NCBI RefSeq assembly: GCF_000699445.3
Contig: NC_067196.1
Coordinates: 4,973,616 to 5,037,615 of the forward strand
Source of the DNA: Schistosoma haematobium
Taxonomy: Eukaryota; Platyhelminthes; Trematoda; Strigeidida; Schistosomatidae
Direction of reading: 5' to 3'
DNA length: 64,000 bases
The notes under the pieces: generated by a model
Told to the model about the DNA's origin: nothing
Seen by the model: only the letters and a program-made list of their open reading frames with translations
The model's database searches: none
Translations under genes and position numbers: made by a program
Part shown: positions 1 to 13,000 of the stretch, piece after piece
Numbering within the stretch: position 1 is the first letter of the stretch
Layout of the letters: the number at the start of each line of letters is the position of its first letter

Positions 1-690
1 TGAAAAATGTCACTTACCATTTAACCTCAACAAGTGCAGGATCATGCACGTTGAAAAGCATCTATAAACCGCAACTTCACTTAAACAAAAGTAGGGTTGA
101 AACATTCGAATCAGTGCACGATTTAGGAATTAATTACACAGGAAGCCTGAACTTTGAAGAACATGCCTCCTCTATTATTTATAAATCTAGACGGCTTATT
201 GATTTCATAATGAGAGATTTTGCACAACAGAGGCTAAGCTTACTCCGTACAAAATGTGTACGGCCCTCCCTTGAATACTGCTCTTTTGTTTTCTCTAATA
301 TGAACATCACAGACAAGGTAAGAGTAGAAGATATTCAAAGACGTTTCACACGCCAACTGCTAGAATGTAACTCGATTCTCGATAACACAGATAGATGTAA
401 GCACCTCTCTTTAGAACCTTTATGGCACAGTTTAATATTTCTCTACAATGCGATATATGGGCTCCTCTTTCTAACCTCCTGTTCGACTATGACTCACGAC
501 CCAGCCTATAGACTTAGAAACAACGCATATACACTACTTACCGTAAAACACCAAAACCAAATGCGTTGTAAGTTTTTTACTGCACGGTATAGTTTATTAA
601 GGAACAGGTTGCCAATGCCTATCCGTAACTGTGATACATTTGCCAGATTCAAAAGCTAATAACCCGATTTCTAGACTCTAAAGAGCCTCA
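1..690 (+). pseudogene. Non-LTR retrotransposon reverse transcriptase, C-terminal remnant
   Basis: The open frame at 51-659 reads as the region downstream of the RT catalytic core in CR1/jockey-type non-LTR elements. It has a DLGINY/LNFEEH block, a basic IYKSRRLIDFIMRDF helix, and a C-terminal part resembling the usual FTRQLL and NRLPMPIRN...FARFKS segments. Bases 4-65 encode related sequence (KCHLPFNLNKCRIMHVEKHL) in another frame that ends in a stop, so at least one frameshift separates the two. The catalytic YxDD region would lie to the left of the window. With the frameshift and no intact upstream part it is a dead copy. The family within CR1/jockey is not determined. Confidence 0.75.
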
Positions 691-1199
691 ACATTTCCTT
701 GAACTCTCGCCCACCAATGAGGCACTTTATTATGGACCGCCTAATATCTAGACAGAACAAGAATATAACGAGCCCGACAGTTATTAATGTGAATATAACC
801 AAATCACTGAATATATGGCTTATCCTTTCCTATTATTCATTGTTTATTAATCATGGCCTTGTAGTGACTCACGTTTATAACGAGAACACGACTGGTTTAA
901 CAAAAACAATTATTATTATAACCAACTGTACCAGTGTTTGTTTTAATGTGCTTTTGTTTAACTGTGCTAATTATAGCCATTTTGTGCTTTCATTACCTTC
1001 CATCATTGTTCCGCGGTTTATGGTACTGTTCGCACGTACTCCTGTATTCTGCTTTCTTGTACCTTTTCTTGGCACGATCTCGGCATTCGTTCAATACCAC
1101 GAGATCGCCAATGAAATAAATCTGGTTACGTTCAATCCTCGCCTTCTGATTTATCTGGCACGTGTTTCTTGGTAGCGGTGTTCACAGTTAATCTCAACT
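691..1199. other. Probable LTR/leader region, boundaries not resolved
   Basis: No convincing gene is seen; the open frames here are low-complexity. The stretch lies just upstream of a primer-binding-like site and a gag frame, so part of it is probably the 5' LTR of the gypsy element that follows. Since the element's right end is lost, the LTR start cannot be fixed by comparing two LTRs. Confidence 0.35.
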
Positions 1200-1216
1200 C
1201 GACGCCACGCTACAAT

Positions 1217-1230
1217 TGGTGAACCCAAAG
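1217..1230 (+). other. Putative primer-binding site of gypsy element
   Basis: TGGTGAACCCAAAG follows a sequence ending in CTACA, with a two-base gap. This is the normal arrangement of LTR end (CA), short spacer and TGG-initial tRNA primer-binding site. It lies 135 bases before the putative gag ATG at 1352. Confidence 0.5.
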
Positions 1231-1351
1231 TTTGGAACACGCCTCAACCTCGGGTCAAATCTTCCAAAAGCCAATTTGGTGAGTCTATTATTTATCTATC
1301 CACGTCTGTCGTATATTTTCATATTAATTTTTAATATATAATATACACGAC

Positions 1352-1952
1352 ATGACGGATAGCGAGAAGAATACTATTAATGTTTTAGACTCAGACGTAC
1401 AGGCCATTCATTTTCGACCTGTATCATTTATCCCCACGACCCTGAGGTCTGGTTTGCTGCAATAAGTCTCAGTTCGAGACTCGTCGCACCACGAGCCAAA
1501 GGCAAAAATACGCCTACGCTCTCGAATCGTTACCCGGGGACCATTTAGTAGCTGTTCGTGTGGTTGTCCTCAATTCTAACGTGCCTAATGTTTATGACCG
1601 CCTCAAGGAGGCAATTCTCCGACATTTCCTCCCATCGAGAGAGGAACGATTGAGGACCCCGTTAGCACGTCACCCCCTGGGTGATGCTAAACCAAGCCAT
1701 CACCTCACGCGCCTGCAATCTCTTGCAGGACCAACAGCATCTGACTCGGAGATAGTTAAGGAATTATGGCTCGAGTCACTACCAGCCCATATCCAACCTA
1801 CTGTGACGGCACTGCTCGAGGACTCACCGCTTAACCAGGTAGCCCTCATAGCAGACAAAATTTTGGCGAGGACTAGCAATAGAGACACCTGTAGTTGCTT
1901 CGACGGCACGTCTAGTAGACATGGACGCCGGACATTCCTCAGCTCATGGTGA
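1352..1952 (+). pseudogene. Gypsy gag (capsid) remnant
   Basis: An ATG at 1352 opens a frame (MTDSEKNTINV, then AIHFRP). It shifts near 1440 into PEVWFAAI-like sequence and shifts again before the open frame at 1560-1952. The last frame reads VYDRLKEAILRHFLPSREER, then a GDAKPSHHL/LQSLAG block and ELWLESLPAHIQPTVTALLE, the pattern of gypsy-type gag capsid proteins (retrotransposon gag family). Gag packages element RNA into virus-like particles. At least two frameshifts make it non-functional. No zinc knuckle is clear downstream. Confidence 0.7.
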
Positions 1953-2219
1953 CAGGGATGGGTGTATTCACACGTCTTAGTTTTCGAGACCGTTGTAACG
2001 TACCCCAACCCTACGTCCCCGAGCTCGCTCAAGTTCTCGCAAACGCGTCACCACTCGCCCAAAAAGGGCATCTTCCAGGCCACGTCGAAAGGCGGCTACG
2101 GAAGCGAGTGACAGTTGGTGCTGGTTCCATAGGTCCTTCGGGTCTGGCGCCCGCCGTTGTCAAGCACCATGCTCATACAAGGCGGGAAACGCCAGCGCCG
2201 GCGAGTAAAAGCGGCCGTA

Positions 2220-4020
2220 CTCGCCGTCCCTTCTCCCAGGTTGGTCGCCTATTCTATGTGCACGATTATCGCACAAACGCTAGGTTCCTAGTAGACACTG
2301 GGGCCCAAGTTTCTGTCGTACCACGAGGTAGCAGCAAGTCACAAGCCACAAGCCACAGTGCTTCGACTACGCGCTGCGAATGGCTCAGTCATTCCTACCT
2401 ACGGTACACGACAACTCGCGGTCAACCTGGGCAACCGACGACGGTATCTGTGGACGTTCATCATTGCTGATGTTCCCACGGCCATACTAGGTATCGATTT
2501 TCTACAGCACTATGAATTGCTTGTCGATTCACGTAGGCTGCAGCTAATCGATACTTCGTCGAACAACAATGGGCTGTAAAGCCCACATGAACGCGTATCG
2601 AATCCTCGGCACTTTTTACTCGCGTGACGATAAATTCCACGCTTTATTTGAGAAATTCCCCGTACTCACTAAACCACTCGAGGAGCTTCCATCGGTGACC
2701 AATCGGGTGGTACACCACATAGTCACCCGCGGACCGCCAGTCACGGCACGACCTCGCCGACTGGCACCGGACAAATGAGCTTTTGCTAAGTGTGAGTTTG
2801 ACAATTTACTAGCTACTGGTATTATTCGTCCTTCTCACAGTCCATGGGCCTCTCCTCTACACATGGTGCGCAAAAAGATGGGGTTAGTTGGAGACCATGC
2901 GGCGACTACCGAGCTCTAAACGTAGTTACGCGCTTTGATAGCTACCCCATCCCCCACATACACGACATCACGGCATCGCTCAAGGGCACGACTATCTTTT
3001 CTAAGATCGATCTGGTACGAGCATATCATCAGATCCCAGTCGCTCTTGAAGATATCGAAAAGACCGCTATCACGACTCCTTTCGGTTTGTTTGAGTTCCT
3101 ACGAATGCCATTTGGATTACGGAATGTTGCTCAAACTTTTCAAAGGTTTATCGATAGCATTGTACGAGACCTCGATTTTGTTCACGTCTATATTGATGAC
3201 CTGCTAATCGCATCATCAAACGTAGATGAACATTATCAACATCTTACGCTATTATTCCAACGCCTTTCGGATAATGGAATAGTAGTTAACCCAGACAAAT
3301 GCGAGTTAGGTAAACGAGAAATAATATTTCTGGGTCATGTTATCAAGCAAGAGGGTATTTTACCTTGTGAGGACTAAGTGCAAGCAATAAAGGAGTACAA
3401 CGTGCCGTCCTCACTTAAGGAACTGAAGGCTTTTCTCGGTTTGGTTAACTTCTACCGTCGTTTCATCCCACACGCGGCAGAACGGTTACGACCACTAACC
3501 GACTTACTACGCGGCAACCCACGCAGATTGGAAATGAACGATTCTGCACGTACTGCATTCACTGAAATCAAAACGGCTCTTGCGCAAGCCTCTTCTCGCC
3601 CATCGATCCATCAGCCACGCTTAGTATAGCGGTTGATGCATCCGATGTTGCTATAGGAGCAGTCATGCAATAAAACATCTCCGGTAGTTGGCAACCTCTC
3701 GAGTTTTTCTCACGACGCCTTACTACCACGGAGACGAGATATAGCGCTTTTGGTCGCGAGCTGCTAGCAGCCTACTGCGCCATCAAACATTTTCGGCACG
3801 CAGTAGAAGGACGTCGATTCATTCACCGACCATAAGCCCTTAACGTATGCTTTGCATACCAAGTCTGACCGCTACTCACCACGAGAGTGCAGACATTTGG
3901 ACTATATCTCCCAGTTCACGACAGACCTTCGTCACATCCAAGGCAAGTCGAACTGTGTTGCCGATGCTCTATCACGAATCCAAATGAATGCAGTTACCCT
4001 GCCGGTGCTCGATCTTCCTG
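2220..4020 (+). pseudogene. Gypsy pol remnant: protease, reverse transcriptase, RNase H
   Basis: The protease core is FLVDTGAQVSVVP at about 2284-2325, and a second flap-like AILGIDFLQHYELLVD follows at 2483-2530 in another frame. The RT spans about 2844-3629 with [25 protein letters not shown] (catalytic D), the [15 protein letters not shown] block and VYIDDLL (catalytic DD). An internal stop lies at 3375-3377. The thumb segment ELKAFLGLVNFYRRFIP follows. RNase H begins near 3630 (AVDASDVAIGAV), has a stop at about 3671, and continues as LEFFSRRLT..ETRYSAFGRELLAAY. The tail SNCVADALSRIQ reaches 4020. Multiple stops and shifts mean it is inactive. Integrase is absent because the sequence is cut at the satellite junction. 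Confidence 0.85.
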
Positions 4021-7000
4021 CACAATAAACTAGATAGTCTCGTTCATGTTGTTTAGTTACATTCATTTGATTTAATTGAAAGCATCATCGTTGTTGGTGT
4101 TGTTGTTTTTCTGATTGATTTGCTATGAGTATTGGCATCAGACAACGAGTAGATTGGTGATGGTGCTGTTGGTCGCACAACGACAGACGATGTTCAAATA
4201 ATTCTGTGTTGCACCTAGATAATAAAGAAGCTGGACTGAGTGGATTAGCGAATTGTGGTCGATGACCGATGCTCGATTGGCGGTAATAGCCACAAGTACG
4301 TAAATATGTAAGTAAGTAAATAAGTGAGTAATTAATTGCGTCAGTACTATTATCTCTCACCTATTGCATTATATTATTATCTACATAAAACCACTTATTT
4401 CCATCAAGTGTAAATAGCTGAAGTTCATCAACTACACAAATGGAAATGGAAAGCGAAACAGAAAGAACGAGAACAAGGAAATCATTCATCCAACCATCAT
4501 TAATATTAATAATAATAATAATACTAATAATGACAATAATAATTATTAAGTGAGTTATGCATCTACTTTAGCTTCTTCTCTACATCTTCATATTTTTCTG
4601 TTGCTTTCAATTTATACCAATTGAATAATGATTGTAATGTGTTAATTTTCAATGGTACATCATCACAATAAACTAGATAGTCTCGTTCATGTTGTTTAGT
4701 TACATTCATTTGATTTAATTGAAAGCATCATCGTTGTTGGTGTTGTTGTTTTTCTGATTGATTTGCTATGAGTATTGGCATCAGACAACGAGTAGATTGG
4801 TGATGGTGCTGTTGGTCGCACAACGACAGACGATGTTCAAATAATTCTGTGTTGCACCTAGATAATAAAGAAGCTGGACTGAGTGGATTAGCGAATTGTG
4901 GTCGATGACCGATGCTCGATTGGCGGTAATAGCCACAAGTACGTAAATATGTAAGTAAGTAAATAAGTGAGTAATTAATTGCGTCAGTACTATTATCTCT
5001 CACCTATTGCATTATACTATTATCTACATAAAACCACTTATTTCCATCAAGTGTAAATAGCTGAAGTTCATCAACTACACAAATGGAAATGGAAAGCGAA
5101 ACAGAAAGAACGAGAATAAGGAAATCATTCATCCAACCATCATTAATATTAATAATAATAATAATACTAATAATGACAATAATAATTATTAAGTGAGTTA
5201 TGCATCTACTTTAGCTTCTTCTCTACATCTTCATATTTTTCTGTTGCTTTCAATTTATACCAATTGAATAATGATTGTAATGTGTTAATTTTCAATGGTA
5301 CATCATCACAATAAACTAGATAGTCTCGTTCATGTTGTTTAGTTACATTCATTTGATTTAATTGAAAGCATCATCGTTGTTGGTGTTGTTGTTTTTCTGA
5401 TTGATTTGCTATGAGTATTGGCATCAGACAACGAGTAGATTGGTGATGGTGCTGTTGGTCGCACAACGACAGACGATGTTCAAATAATTCTGTGTTGCAC
5501 CTAGATAATAAAGAAGCTGGACTGAGTGGATTAGCGAATTGTGGTCGATGACCGATGCTCGATTGGCGGTAATAGCCACAAGTACGTAAATATGTAAGTA
5601 AGTAAATAAGTGAGTAATTAATTGCGTCAGTACTATTATCTCTCACCTATTGCATTATACTATTATCTACATAAAACCACTTATTTCCATCAAGTGTAAA
5701 TAGCTGAAGTTCATCAACTACACAAATGGAAATGGAAAGCGAAACAGAAAGAACGAGAACAAGGAAATCATTCATCCAACCATCATTAATATTAATAATA
5801 ATAATAATACTAATAATGACAATAATAATTATTAAGTGAGTTATGCATCTACTTTAGCTTCTTCTCTACATCTTCATATTTTTCTGTTGCTTTCAATTTA
5901 TACCAATTGAATAATGATTGTAATGTGTTAATTTTCAATGGTACATCATCACAATAAACTAGATAGTCTCGTTCATGTTGTTTAGTTACATTCATTTGAT
6001 TTAATTGAAAGCATCATCGTTGTTGGTGTTGTTGTTTTTCTGATTGATTTGCTATGAGTATTGGCATCAGACAACGAGTAGATTGGTGATGGTGCTGTTG
6101 GTCGCACAACGACAGACGATGTTCAAATAATTCTGTGTTGCACCTAGATAATAAAGAAGCTGGACTGAGTGGATTAGCGAATTGTGGTCGATGACCGATG
6201 CTCGATTGGCGGTAATAGCCACAAGTACGTAAATATGTAAGTAAGTAAATAAGTGAGTAATTAATTGCGTCAGTACTATTATCTCTCACCTATTGCATTA
6301 TATTATTATCTACATAAAACCACTTATTTCCATCAAGTGTAAATAGCTGAAGTTCATCAACTACACAAATGGAAATGGAAAGCGAAACAGAAAGAACGAG
6401 AACAAGGAAATCATTCATCCAACCATCATTAATATTAATAATAATAATAATACTAATAATGACAATAATAATTATTAAGTGAGTTATGCATCTACTTTAG
6501 CTTCTTCTCTACATCTTCATATTTTTCTGTTGCTTTCAATTTATACCAATTGAATAATGATTGTAATGTGTTAATTTTCAATGGTACATCATCACAATAA
6601 ACTAGATAGTCTCGTTCATGTTGTTTAGTTACATTCATTTGATTTAATTGAAAGCATCATCGTTGTTGGTGTTGTTGTTTTTCTGATTGATTTGCTATGA
6701 GTATTGGCATCAGACAACGAGTAGATTGGTGATGGTGCTGTTGGTCGCACAACGACAGACGATGTTCAAATAATTCTGTGTTGCACCTAGATAATAAAGA
6801 AGCTGGACTGAGTGGATTAGCGAATTGTGGTCGATGACCGATGCTCGATTGGCGGTAATAGCCACAAGTACGTAAATATGTAAGTAAGTAAATAAGTGAG
6901 TAATTAATTGCGTCAGTACTATTATCTCTCACCTATTGCATTATACTATTATCTACATAAAACCACTTATTTCCATCAAGTGTAAATAGCTGAAGTTCAT

Positions 7001-10000
7001 CAACTACACAAATGGAAATGGAAAGCGAAACAGAAAGAACGAGAATAAGGAAATCATTCATCCAACCATCATTAATATTAATAATAATAATAATACTAAT
7101 AATGACAATAATAATTATTAAGTGAGTTATGCATCTACTTTAGCTTCTTCTCTACATCTTCATATTTTTCTGTTGCTTTCAATTTATACCAATTGAATAA
7201 TGATTGTAATGTGTTAATTTTCAATGGTACATCATCACAATAAACTAGATAGTCTCGTTCATGTTGTTTAGTTACATTCATTTGATTTAATTGAAAGCAT
7301 CATCGTTGTTGGTGTTGTTGTTTTTCTGATTGATTTGCTATGAGTATTGGCATCAGACAACGAGTAGATTGGTGATGGTGCTGTTGGTCGCACAACGACA
7401 GACGATGTTCAAATAATTCTGTGTTGCACCTAGATAATAAAGAAGCTGGACTGAGTGGATTAGCGAATTGTGGTCGATGACCGATGCTCGATTGGCGGTA
7501 ATAGCCACAAGTACGTAAATATGTAAGTAAGTAAATAAGTGAGTAATTAATTGCGTCAGTACTATTATCTCTCACCTATTGCATTATACTATTATCTACA
7601 TAAAACCACTTATTTCCATCAAGTGTAAATAGCTGAAGTTCATCAACTACACAAATGGAAATGGAAAGCGAAACAGAAAGAACGAGAATAAGGAAATCAT
7701 TCATCCAACCATCATTAATATTAATAATAATAATAATACTAATAATGACAATAATAATTATTAAGTGAGTTATGCATCTACTTTAGCTTCTTCTCTACAT
7801 CTTCATATTTTTCTGTTGCTTTCAATTTATACCAATTGAATAATGATTGTAATGTGTTAATTTTCAATGGTACATCATCACAATAAACTAGATAGTCTCG
7901 TTCATGTTGTTTAGTTACATTCATTTGATTTAATTGAAAGCATCATCGTTGTTGGTGTTGTTGTTTTTCTGATTGATTTGCTATGAGTATTGGCATCAGA
8001 CAACGAGTAGATTGGTGATGGTGCTGTTGGTCGCACAACGACAGACGATGTTCAAATAATTCTGTGTTGCACCTAGATAATAAAGAAGCTGGACTGAGTG
8101 GATTAGCGAATTGTGGTCGATGATCGATGCTCGATTGGCGGTAATAGCCACAAGTACGTAAATATGTAAGTAAGTAAATAAGTGAGTAATTAATTGCGTC
8201 AGTACTATTATCTCTCACCTATTGCATTATACTATTATCTACATAAAACCACTTATTTCCATCAAGTGTAAATAGCTGAAGTTCATCAACTACACAAATG
8301 GAAATGGAAAGCGAAACAGAAAGAACGAGAATAAGGAAATCATTCATCCAACCATCATTAATATTAATAATAATAATAATACTAATAATGACAATAATAA
8401 TTATTAAGTGAGTTATGCATCTACTTTAGCTTCTTCTCTACATCTTCATATTTTTCTGTTGCTTTCAATTTATACCAATTGAATAATGATTGTAATGTGT
8501 TAATTTTCAATGGTACATCATCACAATAAACTAGATAGTCTCGTTCATGTTGTTTAGTTACATTCATTTGATTTAATTGAAAGCATCATCGTTGTTGGTG
8601 TTGTTGTTTTTCTGATTGATTTGCTATGAGTATTGGCATCAGACAACGAGTAGATTGGTGATGGTGCTGTTGGTCGCACAACGACAGACGATGTTCAAAT
8701 AATTCTGTGTTGCACCTAGATAATAAAGAAGCTGGACTGAGTGGATTAGCGAATTGTGGTCGATGACCGATGCTCGATTGGCGGTAATAGCCACAAGTAC
8801 GTAAATATGTAAGTAAGTAAATAAGTGAGTAATTAATTGCGTCAGTACTATTATCTCTCACCTATTGCATTATACTATTATCTACATAAAACCACTTATT
8901 TCCATCAAGTGTAAATAGCTGAAGTTCATCAACTACACAAATGGAAATGGAAAGCGAAACAGAAAGAACGAGAATAAGGAAATCATTCATCCAACCATCA
9001 TTAATATTAATAATAATAATAATACTAATAATGACAATAATAATTATTAAGTGAGTTATGCATCTACTTTAGCTTCTTCTCTACATCTTCATATTTTTCT
9101 GTTGCTTTCAATTTATACCAATTGAATAATGATTGTAATGTGTTAATTTTCAATGGTACATCATCACAATAAACTAGATAGTCTCGTTCATGTTGTTTAG
9201 TTACATTCATTTGATTTAATTGAAAGCATCATCGTTGTTGGTGTTGTTGTTTTTCTGATTGATTTGCTATGAGTATTGGCATCAGACAACGAGTAGATTG
9301 GTGATGGTGCTGTTGGTCGCACAACGACAGACGATGTTCAAATAATTCTGTGTTGCACCTAGATAATAAAGAAGCTGGACTGAGTGGATTAGCGAATTGT
9401 GGTCGATGATCGATGCTCGATTGGCGGTAATAGCCACAAGTACGTAAATATGTAAGTAAGTAAATAAGTGAGTAATTAATTGCGTCAGTACTATTATCTC
9501 TCACCTATTGCATTATACTATTATCTACATAAAACCACTTATTTCCATCAAGTGTAAATAGCTGAAGTTCATCAACTACACAAATGGAAATGGAAAGCGA
9601 AACAGAAAGAACGAGAATAAGGAAATCATTCATCCAACCATCATTAATATTAATAATAATAATAATACTAATAATGACAATAATAATTATTAAGTGAGTT
9701 ATGCATCTACTTTAGCTTCTTCTCTACATCTTCATATTTTTCTGTTGCTTTCAATTTATACCAATTGAATAATGATTGTAATGTGTTAATTTTCAATGGT
9801 ACATCATCACAATAAACTAGATAGTCTCGTTCATGTTGTTTAGTTACATTCATTTGATTTAATTGAAAGCATCATCGTTGTTGGTGTTGTTGTTTTTCTG
9901 ATTGATTTGCTATGAGTATTGGCATCAGACAACGAGTAGATTGGTGATGGTGCTGTTGGTCGCACAACGACAGACGATGTTCAAATAATTCTGTGTTGCA

Positions 10001-13000
10001 CCTAGATAATAAAGAAGCTGGACTGAGTGGATTAGCGAATTGTGGTCGATGACCGATGCTCGATTGGCGGTAATAGCCACAAGTACGTAAATATGTAAGT
10101 AAGTAAATAAGTGAGTAATTAATTGCGTCAGTACTATTATCTCTCACCTATTGCATTATACTATTATCTACATAAAACCACTTATTTCCATCAAGTGTAA
10201 ATAGCTGAAGTTCATCAACTACACAAATGGAAATGGAAAGCGAAACAGAAAGAACGAGAATAAGGAAATCATTCATCCAACCATCATTAATATTAATAAT
10301 AATAATAATACTAATAATGACAATAATAATTATTAAGTGAGTTATGCATCTACTTTAGCTTCTTCTCTACATCTTCATATTTTTCTGTTGCTTTCAATTT
10401 ATACCAATTGAATAATGATTGTAATGTGTTAATTTTCAATGGTACATCATCACAATAAACTAGATAGTCTCGTTCATGTTGTTTAGTTACATTCATTTGA
10501 TTTAATTGAAAGCATCATCGTTGTTGGTGTTGTTGTTTTTCTGATTGATTTGCTATGAGTATTGGCATCAGACAACGAGTAGATTGGTGATGGTGCTGTT
10601 GGTCGCACAACGACAGACGATGTTCAAATAATTCTGTGTTGCACCTAGATAATAAAGAAGCTGGACTGAGTGGATTAGCGAATTGTGGTCGATGATCGAT
10701 GCTCGATTGGCGGTAATAGCCACAAGTACGTAAATATGTAAGTAAGTAAATAAGTGAGTAATTAATTGCGTCAGTACTATTATCTCTCACCTATTGCATT
10801 ATACTATTATCTACATAAAACCACTTATTTCCATCAAGTGTAAATAGCTGAAGTTCATCAACTACACAAATGGAAATGGAAAGCGAAACAGAAAGAACGA
10901 GAATAAGGAAATCATTCATCCAACCATCATTAATATTAATAATAATAATAATACTAATAATGACAATAATAATTATTAAGTGAGTTATGCATCTACTTTA
11001 GCTTCTTCTCTACATCTTCATATTTTTCTGTTGCTTTCAATTTATACCAATTGAATAATGATTGTAATGTGTTAATTTTCAATGGTACATCATCACAATA
11101 AACTAGATAGTCTCGTTCATGTTGTTTAGTTACATTCATTTGATTTAATTGAAAGCATCATCGTTGTTGGTGTTGTTGTTTTTCTGATTGATTTGCTATG
11201 AGTATTGGCATCAGACAACGAGTAGATTGGTGATGGTGCTGTTGGTCGCACAACGACAGACGATGTTCAAATAATTCTGTGTTGCACCTAGATAATAAAG
11301 AAGCTGGACTGAGTGGATTAGCGAATTGTGGTCGATGACCGATGCTCGATTGGCGGTAATAGCCACAAGTACGTAAATATGTAAGTAAGTAAATAAGTGA
11401 GTAATTAATTGCGTCAGTACTATTATCTCTCACCTATTGCATTATACTATTATCTACATAAAACCACTTATTTCCATCAAGTGTAAATAGCTGAAGTTCA
11501 TCAACTACACAAATGGAAATGGAAAGCGAAACAGAAAGAACGAGAATAAGGAAATCATTCATCCAACCATCATTAATATTAATAATAATAATAATACTAA
11601 TAATGACAATAATAATTATTAAGTGAGTTATGCATCTACTTTAGCTTCTTCTCTACATCTTCATATTTTTCTGTTGCTTTCAATTTATACCAATTGAATA
11701 ATGATTGTAATGTGTTAATTTTCAATGGTACATCATCACAATAAACTAGATAGTCTCGTTCATGTTGTTTAGTTACATTCATTTGATTTAATTGAAAGCA
11801 TCATCGTTGTTGGTGTTGTTGTTTTTCTGATTGATTTGCTATGAGTATTGGCATCAGACAACGAGTAGATTGGTGATGGTGCTGTTGGTCGCACAACGAC
11901 AGACGATGTTCAAATAATTCTGTGTTGCACCTAGATAATAAAGAAGCTGGACTGAGTGGATTAGCGAATTGTGGTCGATGATCGATGCTCGATTGGCGGT
12001 AATAGCCACAAGTACGTAAATATGTAAGTAAGTAAATAAGTGAGTAATTAATTGCGTCAGTACTATTATCTCTCACCTATTGCATTATACTATTATCTAC
12101 ATAAAACCACTTATTTCCATCAAGTGTAAATAGCTGAAGTTCATCAACTACACAAATGGAAATGGAAAGCGAAACAGAAAGAACGAGAATAAGGAAATCA
12201 TTCATCCAACCATCATTAATATTAATAATAATAATAATACTAATAATGACAATAATAATTATTAAGTGAGTTATGCATCTACTTTAGCTTCTTCTCTACA
12301 TCTTCATATTTTTCTGTTGCTTTCAATTTATACCAATTGAATAATGATTGTAATGTGTTAATTTTCAATGGTACATCATCACAATAAACTAGATAGTCTC
12401 GTTCATGTTGTTTAGTTACATTCATTTGATTTAATTGAAAGCATCATCGTTGTTGGTGTTGTTGTTTTTCTGATTGATTTGCTATGAGTATTGGCATCAG
12501 ACAACGAGTAGATTGGTGATGGTGCTGTTGGTCGCACAACGACAGACGATGTTCAAATAATTCTGTGTTGCACCTAGATAATAAAGAAGCTGGACTGAGT
12601 GGATTAGCGAATTGTGGTCGATGACCGATGCTCGATTGGCGGTAATAGCCACAAGTACGTAAATATGTAAGTAAGTAAATAAGTGAGTAATTAATTGCGT
12701 CAGTACTATTATCTCTCACCTATTGCATTATACTATTATCTACATAAAACCACTTATTTCCATCAAGTGTAAATAGCTGAAGTTCATCAACTACACAAAT
12801 GGAAATGGAAAGCGAAACAGAAAGAACGAGAATAAGGAAATCATTCATCCAACCATCATTAATATTAATAATAATAATAATACTAATAATGACAATAATA
12901 ATTATTAAGTGAGTTATGCATCTACTTTAGCTTCTTCTCTACATCTTCATATTTTTCTGTTGCTTTCAATTTATACCAATTGAATAATGATTGTAATGTG

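Larger units (their letters stand above)
1200..4020 (+). mobile_element. Decayed Ty3/gypsy LTR retrotransposon, 3' end replaced by satellite array
   Basis: In order the interval shows a primer-binding-like site, a gag capsid region, an aspartic protease (FLVDTGAQVSVVP), a reverse transcriptase (YIDDLL) and an RNase H (VDASDVAIGAV). This gag-PR-RT-RH order is that of Ty3/gypsy elements. Several frame changes and stops break it. It reads up to the usual end of RNase H (VADALSRIQMNAV) and then stops at 4020, where the 643-bp array begins. No integrase or 3' LTR is visible. The left boundary is approximate because the LTR was not defined. It is probably related to schistosome Boudicca/Saci-type elements, but I did not assign a family. 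Confidence 0.85.

Noticed and set aside
699..1175. 158-codon open frame before the gypsy gag
   Set aside because: Hydrophobic and irregular composition, no domain, and it lies where an LTR is expected.
1700..2032. Minus-strand open frame over gypsy gag
   Set aside because: It is the antisense shadow of the gag region and has no recognisable domain.
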